64,000 bases of DNA from DATMRF01 sp035566435. GTDB taxonomy: Bacteria; Verrucomicrobiota; Verrucomicrobiia; Limisphaerales; UBA8199. The DNA lies in the NCBI GenBank assembly GCA_035566435.1, contig DATMRF010000147.1, forward strand, positions 44,212 to 108,211. Reading direction: 5' to 3'. Positions 7,047 through 15,797 of this stretch are shown one piece after another (within the stretch, counting starts at the first letter, position 1; each line of letters starts with the position of its first letter). The position numbers and the translations under genes were made by a program. A model generated the notes under the pieces. The model was not told where the DNA came from, did not search any database, and saw nothing but the letters and a program-made list of their open reading frames with translations.

Positions 7047-8231
7047 ATGCTGTATTATTTGAGCCAACACCTGCTCGATTGGTCGGCCAATACGCCGTGG
7101 GCCGGGCGGCTGTCCGCGCTGCGGCTGTTTGGTTACATCACGGTGCGCAGCGCCGGCGCCGCAGTGACCGCGTTGGTGATCAGCTTATGGCTGGGACCCC
7201 CCGTCATCGCCTGGTTGAAACGGTTGAAATTCGGCCAAGACTACAAGGACAAGGCCGAGTCGGCGGGCGACATGAAGGTCCGGTTGCTGAGCAAGAAGGG
7301 CACGCCCACCATGGGCGGCATCCTGATCGTGCTGGCGTTGAACTTCACAACTCTGTTGTGGGCGCAATGGAATCCACTTGTCGAACTGACGCTGCTCTCT
7401 GTCGTCGTGCTGACGGGCTTGGGTTTTTACGACGATTATGCAAAGACCACTCAGCAGAGCGGCGGGGGCGCCAGGCCACAGGTCAAACTCTGGGTGCAAG
7501 TCGCGCTGGCGCTATTCGTCGCGGTTTATCTCTGGAAGCTGCCAGCGTGCAGCGATCTCCGGCTGCCGGAGAATAAATCGTCCATTTCCAGCAATCTGGT
7601 GTCAACTCTGATGGTGCCGTTCTACAAATACCCGATCGCGATTGGAGCCGCCCTGGGCATCGTGCTGACGACACTGACGCTGGTCGGCAGCTCCAACGCG
7701 GTCAATCTAACCGATGGTCTGGACGGCCTGGCGATTGGCTGCACTCTCATTGTTTCGCTGGTCTTTCTCGTGCTCACCTACCTTGCCGGGGACCGAGTGG
7801 CCTCGACTTACCTGCTCATCCCGCATGTGCCGGGCGCCGGGGAATTGACGGTCTTTTGCTCCGCGATGTTCGGGGCTGGTCTCGGCTTTCTCTGGTTCAA
7901 CTGTCATCCGGCGCAGGTCTTTATGGGCGACACCGGCTCGCTCGCCCTGGGCGGCGCGCTGGGAATCATCGCGGTGCTCATCCATCAACCGCTCGTGTTA
8001 ATCATCGCCGGTGGCGTGTTCGTCATGGAAGCCGGCTCCGTCATTCTGCAAATGGGCTGGTTTCGCTACACCAAACGCAGGCACGGAACCGGGCAGCGGC
8101 TTTTTCTGATGGCTCCTATCCACCATCACTTTGAAAAAAAGGGCTGGTACGAATCCCAGGTGGTGATGCGATTCTACATTCTGGGAGTGCTCTGCGCGGT
8201 CGTGGCGTTGAGCACGCTCAAACTCAGATAA
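7047..8231 (+). CDS. mraY: Phospho-N-acetylmuramoyl-pentapeptide transferase MraY
   Basis: MraY makes lipid I by transferring phospho-MurNAc-pentapeptide to undecaprenyl phosphate in the inner membrane. The 394-residue polytopic protein has KKGTPTMGG, the Asp pair GFYDDY (129-130), NLTDGLDGLAIG (Asp223, Asp226), FMGDTGSLALGG and the PIHHHFEKKGW loop, all hallmarks of the family. It starts immediately after the murF stop. Confidence 0.97.
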   Translation: MLYYLSQHLLDWSANTPWAGRLSALRLFGYITVRSAGAAVTALVISLWLGPPVIAWLKRLKFGQDYKDKAESAGDMKVRLLSKKGTPTMGGILIVLALNFTTLLWAQWNPLVELTLLSVVVLTGLGFYDDYAKTTQQSGGGARPQVKLWVQVALALFVAVYLWKLPACSDLRLPENKSSISSNLVSTLMVPFYKYPIAIGAALGIVLTTLTLVGSSNAVNLTDGLDGLAIGCTLIVSLVFLVLTYLAGDRVASTYLLIPHVPGAGELTVFCSAMFGAGLGFLWFNCHPAQVFMGDTGSLALGGALGIIAVLIHQPLVLIIAGGVFVMEAGSVILQMGWFRYTKRRHGTGQRLFLMAPIHHHFEKKGWYESQVVMRFYILGVLCAVVALSTLKLR

Positions 8232-8243
8232 GCATGAACCCGG

Positions 8244-9662
8244 ATGCTCAAACTCGATAACAAGCCAGTGCTCGTGATCGGCCTCGGCGGGCGCGGCCAG
8301 GCCGCTTGCGAGCTGCTGCGCCGCCTCGGCGCCCGGGTTGTGGGTGTGGATTGCCGGGACACCGACGAGCTGCGCTCCGGAGCCGAGAAACTGCGCGGGC
8401 TTGGTGTAGAGGTGGCGTTGGGTACGGTGCTGCCGCCGCCGGGAGACTTCGATCTCGCCGTACTCGGTCCGGCGGTGCCCGCCAACTCGCCCGTGGTCCT
8501 GGCCGTGAAAGCGGCCGGCGTGCCAATGCTCGGCGAGCTGGAGCTGGGCTTTCAAACGGCGAAATGCTTAAGCATCGTCATCAGCGGCACCAACGGAAAG
8601 AGCACCACCGCGGGGTTGATCGAGCGGTTGCTCGTCCATAACCATCGCAAGGCCCTCGTCGCCGGCCACCGCGCGCGGCCAGTCTGTTCGGTTGCCGACC
8701 AGACGAAAGACCTGGACTTTCTGATCCTCCAGGCCAACTCGTTCCAACTGGAAGGCACCGAATTCTTCCGGCCCGCAGTCGCCGTGCTTCTCAACCTGGC
8801 TCCCGACCACCTGGATCGTTACGCCGACGCGGCCGATTATGCTCGAGCCACCGCCGGTTTGTTTCGCAATCAACAAGCTTTTGATTGGGCGATCATTCAG
8901 CGTGAGGCCCTCTCCTGTCTTCAGCAGCTCATTCTCCCGGTGCCCGCCAAGACCATTACGTTTAGCGCGACCGACCCGGCTGCCGACCTGTACCTGGACC
9001 GCGGTTTGGTCATCAGCCGCATTCCGAACTGGTCGGGTCCTTTGCTAGACACTGCCCATTGCCAGCTCCGCGGCCCCCACAACGCGGAAAACCTCATGGC
9101 TGCCCTTGCGGTCGGCCACGCGTTGCGCCTTCCGCTCGAGAACATGGTGGAATCGCTAAAGACCTGCACCTCCGGCCCGCATCGTTGCGAACTCGTCTCG
9201 GAAATGGAAGGCGTGCAGTTCATTAACGACGCGAAAGCGGCCAATGTGGACGCGCTGCAAAAAGCACTGTTGACCGCCCGGTCGGGCCCGGGAGGCGAAG
9301 CCAACGTTTGGTTGATCGCGGGCGGCCGGGATCAAGGCCTCGAATTCCACGATGTGGGCCCCGCGCTCTCCAGGCGCGTCAAACGCGCTTTCCTAATCGG
9401 CGAAGCGAGCGAAAAAATTCGCGCCGCGTGGAGCCTTTTTACTCCTTGCCAGGTTACGGCTTCGCTGTTAGAAGCAGTAGCTGAAGCGGCAAAAAGTGCG
9501 GTTTCGGGCGATGTAGTTTTGTTTTCACCGGCGTGCCCGGGCTTCGACCAGTTTCGAAATTATCAACACCGCGGTGAAATCTTTTGCCAGGCAGTGAAAT
9601 CAATACGTAGGGGTGCCTTGACCGGCGACCCCCATATGAACGGTAAAATTACGACGGCGTGA
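8244..9662 (+). CDS. murD: UDP-MurNAc-L-Ala:D-Glu ligase MurD
   Basis: MurD adds D-glutamate to UDP-MurNAc-L-Ala. The 472-residue product has an N-terminal Rossmann region (VLVIGLGGRGQAACELLRRL), the ATP-binding SGTNGKSTT (Lys119), LNLAPDHLDRY, LRGPHNAENLMAAL, FINDAKAANVDAL, LIAGGRDQG and VVLFSPACPGFDQF. Length is a little above the usual 440-450. ATG 8244 is 12 nt after mraY; an ATG at 8234 opens only a short out-of-frame peptide. Confidence 0.95.
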   Translation: MLKLDNKPVLVIGLGGRGQAACELLRRLGARVVGVDCRDTDELRSGAEKLRGLGVEVALGTVLPPPGDFDLAVLGPAVPANSPVVLAVKAAGVPMLGELELGFQTAKCLSIVISGTNGKSTTAGLIERLLVHNHRKALVAGHRARPVCSVADQTKDLDFLILQANSFQLEGTEFFRPAVAVLLNLAPDHLDRYADAADYARATAGLFRNQQAFDWAIIQREALSCLQQLILPVPAKTITFSATDPAADLYLDRGLVISRIPNWSGPLLDTAHCQLRGPHNAENLMAALAVGHALRLPLENMVESLKTCTSGPHRCELVSEMEGVQFINDAKAANVDALQKALLTARSGPGGEANVWLIAGGRDQGLEFHDVGPALSRRVKRAFLIGEASEKIRAAWSLFTPCQVTASLLEAVAEAAKSAVSGDVVLFSPACPGFDQFRNYQHRGEIFCQAVKSIRRGALTGDPHMNGKITTA

Positions 9663-9699
9663 AACCAATCCAACACGCAACCGGAAATCTAAAACATTC

Positions 9700-9733
9700 G
9701 CCGCGGGTTTTTTTTGAGGAAAAACCCCGCGGC
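9700..9733 (+). terminator. GC-rich hairpin between murD and the LysM gene
   Basis: GCCGCGGG with a T run pairs with AAAAACCCCGCGGC, leaving one bulged base and a short loop. The T run is part of the stem rather than a tail, so this may be a weak or bidirectional terminator or an mRNA-stabilising hairpin in the 127-bp spacer. Confidence 0.35.
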
Positions 9734-9789
9734 AACAGCCGCAAAACCCTCGAACCCTAGCTTAAGAAAATCAAATAACTCATATAGCA

Positions 9790-10539
9790 ATGAATAATCC
9801 AAGCCCTCTCGTTCCCCAAGGCTCCATTCAGGAGCAGAAAAACCAGGGCCGCGCCCGCGTCAAGATCGCAGTCTTTGTCGTGTTGGCCGTGCATGGCATC
9901 GGTTTGCTGGCCTTGCTGATGCAGGGCTGCAAGAAGGAGCCCGAGACGGCCGCTCTGCCGGGTGACCAGACGGCGAGCAACGCCGCCCCCGCGTTTGCCG
10001 AATCCACCAACCCGCCGGTGGCTGACACCAACCCGCCTCCCCTGACGGGCACGCCCCCGGCCCCCACCGAGCCGCCGTCGGCTGCCATCACCGATTATAA
10101 GATCGTTGCCGGCGACACCTTCAGCACCATCGCCCGAAAATTCCACACTACTACCCGTGCGCTGATGGACGCCAATCCCGGTCTGGAGCCAACCAAACTC
10201 AAGATCGGACAGTCGATCAAGATTCCCGCGCCGGTTGCACCCGCCGCCCTTGGAGGAGGCACGGCGACTCCGGCTGCGACCAGTGGTACCGGCGAACAAA
10301 TCTATGTGGTCAAGTCGGGAGACACGCTTATCAAAATTGCCACCGACCACAAGACCTCGGTAAAGGCGCTCCGCTCGGCCAACAGTTTGACCACGGATAA
10401 AATCAAGGTCGGCCAAAAGCTCAAAATTCCGGCAACAGCTTCCGCGCCCGCGGTGACCTCAGCGCCGCCGGTCGCGCCGGTTGAATCGGCTCAGGCTCCA
10501 GGTGGGACGTCGCCGCCGCCGGTCGTGGCTCCGCGGTAA
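9790..10539 (+). CDS. Membrane-anchored protein with two LysM domains
   Basis: LysM domains bind the GlcNAc-containing glycan of peptidoglycan. The 249-residue product has a membrane segment about 25-45 (VKIAVFVVLAVHGIGLLALL) followed by GCKKEPE, a Pro/Ala/Thr-rich linker, LysM1 about 98-145 (YKIVAGDTFSTIARKF to IGQSIKIP), a second linker, LysM2 about 174-218 (YVVKSGDTLIKIATDH to VGQKLKIP) and a Pro-rich tail. MQGC resembles a lipobox imperfectly, so anchoring could be by the helix or by lipid. Its place between murD and ftsW points to a wall-binding role near the septum; no hydrolase domain is present. Confidence 0.85.
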   Translation: MNNPSPLVPQGSIQEQKNQGRARVKIAVFVVLAVHGIGLLALLMQGCKKEPETAALPGDQTASNAAPAFAESTNPPVADTNPPPLTGTPPAPTEPPSAAITDYKIVAGDTFSTIARKFHTTTRALMDANPGLEPTKLKIGQSIKIPAPVAPAALGGGTATPAATSGTGEQIYVVKSGDTLIKIATDHKTSVKALRSANSLTTDKIKVGQKLKIPATASAPAVTSAPPVAPVESAQAPGGTSPPPVVAPR

Positions 10540-10595
10540 GAGGAATTTGCCACGTCGGACGTGTTCAGCCTGGCGCCGGACGCTTGCGGTCGAAT

Positions 10596-11804
10596 ATGAG
10601 ACTAGCAGTCACCATTCTGGTTTTTTGTGTCGCGGCGCTGTTGGCGCTAGGGATGGTGATGCTCTATAGCTCGAGCATGGTGCAAAAGGGCGCGCAATAC
10701 CTGCTGATGCAGTTGTTGTGGGGCGGGTTGGGCCTGGCGTTTGGCGTGGCGGTTACGCTGATGGATTACCGTTGGCTGAGGCGGGCCGCCTGGCCGCTGC
10801 TGGGGATGGCTGTGCTGTTGCTGGCCCTGGTGTTCGAGCATCACCTTGCTCCGAAAATCAACGGCGCCCGCCGCTGGCTCGTTACGGGTGGCTTCCGGTT
10901 CCAGCCTTCCGAGTTGGCGAAACTGGCGTTAATCCTTGTGCTCGCGTGGTACGGCGAGCGGTATCAGAGGCAGATGGGCGGGTGGAAACGAGGGGTCCTG
11001 CTTCCGGGATGCTTCATCGCCGTGGTTCTGGGCCTGGTGTTCGCGGAGCCCGATCGTGGCACGACGGTTCTGCTGGCAGCCGTCAGCGGCACCATGCTGC
11101 TGCTGGCCGGGGTGCGCTGGCGTTTCATCCTGCCACCGGTGGTGCTTGGATTGACGGCCCTCGGGGTTTCGCTTCGGCACGACCACATGCGCTCAGCGCG
11201 TATTTTTGGATGGCTCTACCTGGAGGAACATAAGAGCGGGGTGGGGTATCAGGCCTACCAGGCGATGCTGGCGCTGGGCGCGGGGGGCTGGACCGGGCTG
11301 GGCCTGGGTAACGGCCGGCAAAAATACGGATTTGTTCCTGAGCATCACACAGACTTCATCTTTTCGATGATTGGCGAGGAGTTGGGGTTAATCGCAACTT
11401 TGTTGGTGGTGGTGGCTTTTGTGGCCATCCTTATTTGCGGCATTTACATCGCGCTGCACGCTCCCGACACCTTCGGCCTGTTGCTCGGCTCCGGGATTGC
11501 TTTCTTAATCGGTCTCCAGGCGTTCATCAATATCGGCGTTGTTACCAGCGTGCTGCCCAACAAAGGCTTACCGCTGCCTTTTATTAGCTATGGCGGCTCC
11601 AATCTGCTGATGATGCTCACCAGTGTCGGAGTGTTGTTAAGCATCGCGCGGCAGGGCCGTGGCACCGACTCGCTGGGTGAAGGCGCGGCCGACCGTCGCC
11701 AAATTCCGGGCCTTCGACGCCCGCGCAACCCGTTCAGGAATTCAGAGCGAGAAACCCGGGTCTCTCGATTGTTTCACCGGGTTTCGATCCCAGCGCCCTC
11801 ATGA
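10596..11804 (+). CDS. ftsW: SEDS peptidoglycan glycosyltransferase FtsW
   Basis: FtsW polymerises septal glycan strands from lipid II together with FtsI. The 402-residue protein has about ten membrane segments and the family signatures MVMLYSSS, INGARRWL, FQPSELAKLALILVLAWY, EPDRGT, EHHTDFIFSMIGEELG, NIGVVTSVLPNKGLPLPFIS and YGGSNL. ATG 10596 is chosen; the frame extends only to a TTG at 10584. The last four bases (ATGA) contain the murG start. Confidence 0.96.
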   Translation: MRLAVTILVFCVAALLALGMVMLYSSSMVQKGAQYLLMQLLWGGLGLAFGVAVTLMDYRWLRRAAWPLLGMAVLLLALVFEHHLAPKINGARRWLVTGGFRFQPSELAKLALILVLAWYGERYQRQMGGWKRGVLLPGCFIAVVLGLVFAEPDRGTTVLLAAVSGTMLLLAGVRWRFILPPVVLGLTALGVSLRHDHMRSARIFGWLYLEEHKSGVGYQAYQAMLALGAGGWTGLGLGNGRQKYGFVPEHHTDFIFSMIGEELGLIATLLVVVAFVAILICGIYIALHAPDTFGLLLGSGIAFLIGLQAFINIGVVTSVLPNKGLPLPFISYGGSNLLMMLTSVGVLLSIARQGRGTDSLGEGAADRRQIPGLRRPRNPFRNSERETRVSRLFHRVSIPAPS

Positions 11805-12976
11805 CTGACAGCCGCCCAAGCCTGACCAGAATTGCGATCGCATGCGGCGGTACCGGCGGTCATCTCTTCCCAGGTCTGGCTGTGGCGGAGCAACTGCTCC
11901 GGCGCGCTTGCTCCGTTGTGCTGCTGGTTTCGCCAAAGGAGGTGGATCAGCAGGGCGTTCGGCAGGCCGCCGGCTTGGAGGTGCTGACGTTGCCGAGTGT
12001 CGGCCTGACTCGAGGGCATCTGCTCGCGTTTCTGCGCGGCTTCGCCCAATCGTATCGCGCCGCGAGAAGTGCTTTCGTAGGTCGCCCGCCGGAGGCAGCG
12101 CTGGCGATGGGAGGATTCACCAGCGCGCCGCCGCTCCTGGCGGCCAAGCGCTTGGGCGCCCAAACGTTCCTGCACGAATCCAACACGATTCCGGGCCGCG
12201 CAAACCGCTGGCTTGCCCGGGTGGTGAACGGAGCGTTTTGCGGTTTTCCTTCGGCTGCGAACTGCTTGCGCCAGCGCCAAGTGACCGTCACGGGAACACC
12301 GGTCCGCCTGCAGTTCCGCCCGCGAGACGTGGGCTTTTGTCGCGAGTCGCTGGGGTTTGACCCTGTGCGGCCGGTCGTGCTGGTAATGGGAGGCAGCCAG
12401 GGGGCGAGCGGGATCAACGATCTTGTAACCGCGTCGCTGCCGGCGCTGGCTAGACAGGCTCCCCAGTGGCAGTGGGTCCATTTGGCTGGTCCGGCCGATG
12501 CCGCGGCTGTGAAACAGAAATACGAGGCGTTGAAACTGAAAGCGGTCGTGTACCCGTTTGCTTCCGAAATGGAGCTGGTTCTGGGGGCAGCTACCGTGGC
12601 CATCAGCCGCGCCGGGGCCTCCTCGTTGGCGGAACTCGCGGCGATGCGCGTGCCGGCCGTGCTGGTGCCCTATCCGCTTGCCACGGACAACCACCAGTTC
12701 TACAACGCCCGCGCTTTCGAGGCGACAGGCGCGGCGCGGTTGCTCGAGCAGGCGGGCGCCAGCCCTGAAGGGTTGTGTCAGGTGCTGGCCGACCTGGTGC
12801 AAAATGGGTCTACCCGGGAACAGATGCAGGGCGCACTCGCGCAATGGCATGCCCCACGCGCCGCGGAGCAGATTGCGGAAGCCATTCTGGGAAGTCTGAA
12901 GGTTATTGATGGGGCGGCGGTGCCGGCGAAGCGGTTCCCGCTGCAGGCCCACGAGCCGGGTTGGAGGATGGTATGA
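11801..12976 (+). CDS. murG: Lipid I GlcNAc transferase MurG
   Basis: MurG adds GlcNAc to lipid I at the cytoplasmic membrane face, giving lipid II. The 391-residue product has the N-terminal loop CGGTGGHLFPGLAVAE, EAALAMGGFTSAPPLLAAK, FLHESNTIPGRANRW, the GGSQGASGIND loop, and the UDP-GlcNAc-binding SRAGASSLAELAAM followed by PAVLVPYPLATDNHQ. The length is slightly above E. coli MurG. It overlaps ftsW and murB by 4 nt each. murC, usually next, is absent. Confidence 0.96.
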   Translation: MTDSRPSLTRIAIACGGTGGHLFPGLAVAEQLLRRACSVVLLVSPKEVDQQGVRQAAGLEVLTLPSVGLTRGHLLAFLRGFAQSYRAARSAFVGRPPEAALAMGGFTSAPPLLAAKRLGAQTFLHESNTIPGRANRWLARVVNGAFCGFPSAANCLRQRQVTVTGTPVRLQFRPRDVGFCRESLGFDPVRPVVLVMGGSQGASGINDLVTASLPALARQAPQWQWVHLAGPADAAAVKQKYEALKLKAVVYPFASEMELVLGAATVAISRAGASSLAELAAMRVPAVLVPYPLATDNHQFYNARAFEATGAARLLEQAGASPEGLCQVLADLVQNGSTREQMQGALAQWHAPRAAEQIAEAILGSLKVIDGAAVPAKRFPLQAHEPGWRMV

Positions 12977-13911
12977 GGCAGGAAGCCTCCCTGTTGAATG
13001 CAAACCCGAGCGAGGCGCTCGAGGAATTGGCGCGGCAACTCTCGCCCCAGACTGTGCTGCGCCGCAACGAGCCCCTGGCCCGGCGCACGACGTTGCGCGT
13101 CGGTGGCCCCGCGGATGTTTACATTGAGCCTGCCTCGGAGCCGGACCTGGCGGCGGTGGTGCGATTTTGCGGCGCTCGCAACCTGCCGCTGTTTGTCCTG
13201 GGTCGCGGGTCCAATTTGCTGGTCAAAGACGGCGGCTTCCGTGGAGTGGTGATTTGCCTGGCGCAGCCGGCGTTCAGCCGAGTCGAAGTGGTCGGAGAGC
13301 GTCTGGAGGGCGGGGCCGGTGCGAAATTAAAGAGCGTTGCCGTCGAGGCGAAGCGGCGGGGTCTGTCGGGCCTGGAGTTCCTGGAGGGCATACCGGGGAG
13401 CGTGGGCGGGGCGTTGCGCATGAATGCGGGGGCGATGGGCGGCGCGATGTTCGAGGTGGTACGGACGGTCCGCGTGATGGCTCTGAATGGCTCGATTGAG
13501 CAGCGCACGCCCTCGGAGCTGCAGGTGAAATACCGCGGCTGCGCGACCCTTACGAATCACATCGCGCTCGGCGCGATACTGCAGGGTCAAGCCGGGAACC
13601 CGGAGGCCATCGAGCGCCGCATGAGCGAGTTCAGCCGGAAGCGCTGGAGTTCGCAACCTGCCGCCCCGAGTGCCGGGTGCATGTTTAAGAACCCTGCCGC
13701 CGTCCCGGCGGGCAAACTCATTGAGGAACTGGGCTTGAAAGGCGCGCGTGTGGGGGGAGCCATGGTGTCGATGGAGCACGGTAATTTTCTGATCAACGAC
13801 GGAACCGCTACCGCGCGCGACGTGTTGGAGTTGATCGAGCTGATCCGCCAGCGTGCCCAATCCGGGCGAGGCATCGAGCTGGAAACCGAAGTGGAAATCA
13901 TCGGCGAATGA
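12973..13911 (+). CDS. murB: UDP-N-acetylenolpyruvoylglucosamine reductase MurB
   Basis: MurB is the FAD/NADPH enzyme that makes UDP-MurNAc. The 312-residue product has the FAD-binding RRTTLRVGGPADVYIEP, LGRGSNLLVKDGGFRG, LEFLEGIPGSVGGALRMNAG, SAGCMFKNP and a final ELETEVEIIGE bearing the conserved Glu. The proton-donor position (Ser229 of E. coli, in SFFKNP) is Cys here. ATG 12973 overlaps the murG stop as ATGA; an upstream TTG at 12961 is less likely. Overlap with ddl is again 4 nt. Confidence 0.95.
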   Translation: MRQEASLLNANPSEALEELARQLSPQTVLRRNEPLARRTTLRVGGPADVYIEPASEPDLAAVVRFCGARNLPLFVLGRGSNLLVKDGGFRGVVICLAQPAFSRVEVVGERLEGGAGAKLKSVAVEAKRRGLSGLEFLEGIPGSVGGALRMNAGAMGGAMFEVVRTVRVMALNGSIEQRTPSELQVKYRGCATLTNHIALGAILQGQAGNPEAIERRMSEFSRKRWSSQPAAPSAGCMFKNPAAVPAGKLIEELGLKGARVGGAMVSMEHGNFLINDGTATARDVLELIELIRQRAQSGRGIELETEVEIIGE

Positions 13912-14837
13912 AGTTGAAAGTCACCGTGATGTTGGGGGGACCGAGCGCGGAGCGGGAGGTGTCGCTGCGTTCGGGAGCGGCGGTGGCAGGAGCGCTACGC
14001 TCACTTGGCCACGAAGTGCGGGAGCTGGATCCGCAGGGCGACTCCTGGGACCTGCCGCCGGGAACCGAGGTGGTCTTCCTGGCGCTCCATGGTACCTACG
14101 GCGAGGATGGCACCGTTCAGTGCCGGCTTGAAGAATTGGGTCTGCCTTATACCGGCTGCGATCCCGAGGCGAGCCGACTCGGCTTTGATAAGGTTCTGAC
14201 TAAACAACGCTGTATCGCTGCTGCGGTTCCCACGGCGCGATTTGCCTTGATTGATTTGCCGAGCGCAAGCTGGCCATTGGGCTGGAATCCGCCGGTAGTT
14301 CTCAAACCCGTCCATCAAGGGTCGAGCGTTGGCCTGCAATTTGTCGAGCGCGTGGCTGACTGGAGCAAGGCGCTGACCGAGGCTATGCGCTTTGACACCC
14401 AGGTTCTGATGGAGGAAAAGATCGCCGGTCGCGAGACCACGGTGGGCATCCTCGACAGTGCGCCATTGCCGATTGTGGAGGTCCGGCCCCAAACGGGTGT
14501 CTACGATTACCAGACCAAGTATACCGCTGGGGCGACAGAGTATTTGTGCCCGGCGCCGTTCGACGAGGTTACTACTACACGCATCCAGGAAGCCGGGCTG
14601 GGAGCCTTCAAGGCGATTGGTGGCCGGGATTATGCCCGTGTGGATGTCATGGTGCGCCCCAACGGCGACCCGGTAGTGTTGGAAGTGAACACACTGCCCG
14701 GTATGACTGAGACCAGCCTTCTACCAAAGGCGGCGGCGGCGGCGGGTATCGGGTATGCCGACCTGTGCCAGCGAATGCTCGATTTGGCCCTGAGCCGGCG
14801 AAATGGCGCAGGGCGAACCTCCAAAATTGTGTCCTGA
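13908..14837 (+). CDS. ddl: D-alanine-D-alanine ligase
   Basis: Ddl makes the D-Ala-D-Ala used by MurF. The 309-residue ATP-grasp protein has VMLGGPSAEREVSLRSG, FLALHGTYGEDGTVQ, the LPYTGCDPEASRLGFDKVLT segment, PVVLKPVHQGSSVG, the ATP-grasp RDYARVDVMV and EVNTLPGMTETSLLPKAA. Length matches DdlB. The ATG overlaps murB by 4 nt and ftsQ starts 6 nt after the stop. Confidence 0.96.
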   Translation: MKLKVTVMLGGPSAEREVSLRSGAAVAGALRSLGHEVRELDPQGDSWDLPPGTEVVFLALHGTYGEDGTVQCRLEELGLPYTGCDPEASRLGFDKVLTKQRCIAAAVPTARFALIDLPSASWPLGWNPPVVLKPVHQGSSVGLQFVERVADWSKALTEAMRFDTQVLMEEKIAGRETTVGILDSAPLPIVEVRPQTGVYDYQTKYTAGATEYLCPAPFDEVTTTRIQEAGLGAFKAIGGRDYARVDVMVRPNGDPVVLEVNTLPGMTETSLLPKAAAAAGIGYADLCQRMLDLALSRRNGAGRTSKIVS

Positions 14838-14843
14838 GAACTG

Positions 14844-15797
14844 ATGTGGTTCAAGCGTAAACAAAAAAACCGGCGGCTGGGACGCGAGTTCGTGCTCGAC
14901 GTAAAGCTCCGCTCCGGCCAGGTCAGGGCGGCCCGCGCGCGCATGGCGGCGCTGGCGTTGGCGGTCGTCTTTGCTGCGGTGGTGGGGGTCTATGTGCTGT
15001 GGCAGGCCGGCGGTTGGGCTCTCGACCGGCTGGTTTACGAAAATAGAGCATTCTCCATCGACGAAGTGGATGTTCAAACCGATGGCGTCATTCCTCTGGA
15101 CCAGCTGCGGCGTTGGACCGGCGTGCGCCCCGGGGAGAACCTGCTGGCGCTGGACCTGTCAAGGGTCATACGCGATTTGGAGCTGGTCTCGCTGGTAAAA
15201 TCTGCCTCTGCGGAACGCATTTTGCCGCATACGCTGAGGGTTCGGGTGGTCGAGCGCGAGCCGGTGGCCCATATCAATCTTTTTAGACCCCGCCAGGGCG
15301 GCGGCCTCGACCCCGTGACTTATGAGGTAGATGCGGACGGTTACGTAATGATGCCATTGGAGCCGCAACCGCGCGCCGTGCCCGCCGGCCAGTCGGCCGA
15401 TCAGTTGCCGATCCTCAGGCCCATCAATGCGGCCGAGGCGATGGCAGGTCGCCGTCTTGAATCCCCGCAAGTCCAGGCCGCGCTGCAGTTTCTGAGCGCG
15501 TTCGAGAATTCGCCCATGGCCGGCCTGGTGGATCTCAAATGCATCGAGGTCTCGAGCCCTGAGGTGCTCATGGTTACGACGGGCCAGGGCAGCGAGATTA
15601 CGTTCGGCCTTAGCAGCCCGGAGCAGCAACTCCTCCGCTGGCAGGTGATCTTCGAGCGCGGACAGAAGCTCAGCAAGGCAATCGCGACGCTCGACCTGGC
15701 CGTTACGAACAATGTTCCCGCTACCTGGCTGGAGGCCAGCAGTGTTTCTGCGGGGAACCCGAAGCGTCCAAAACCTCTCAGAAAAAAGCATGTTTGA
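14844..15797 (+). CDS. ftsQ: Cell-division protein FtsQ (POTRA domain)
   Basis: FtsQ is the bitopic protein that assembles with FtsL/FtsB at the septum. The 317-residue product has a basic cytoplasmic tail, a membrane segment around 34-52 (ALALAVVFAAVVGVYVLW), then a POTRA-like region (FSIDEVDVQTDGVIPLDQLR, then GVRPGENLLALDLSRVIRDL) and the beta domain with HTLRVRVVEREPVAHI and Leu/Pro-rich strands. Length is normal for the family with a short basic tail. It overlaps ftsA by 8 nt. Confidence 0.88.
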   Translation: MWFKRKQKNRRLGREFVLDVKLRSGQVRAARARMAALALAVVFAAVVGVYVLWQAGGWALDRLVYENRAFSIDEVDVQTDGVIPLDQLRRWTGVRPGENLLALDLSRVIRDLELVSLVKSASAERILPHTLRVRVVEREPVAHINLFRPRQGGGLDPVTYEVDADGYVMMPLEPQPRAVPAGQSADQLPILRPINAAEAMAGRRLESPQVQAALQFLSAFENSPMAGLVDLKCIEVSSPEVLMVTTGQGSEITFGLSSPEQQLLRWQVIFERGQKLSKAIATLDLAVTNNVPATWLEASSVSAGNPKRPKPLRKKHV

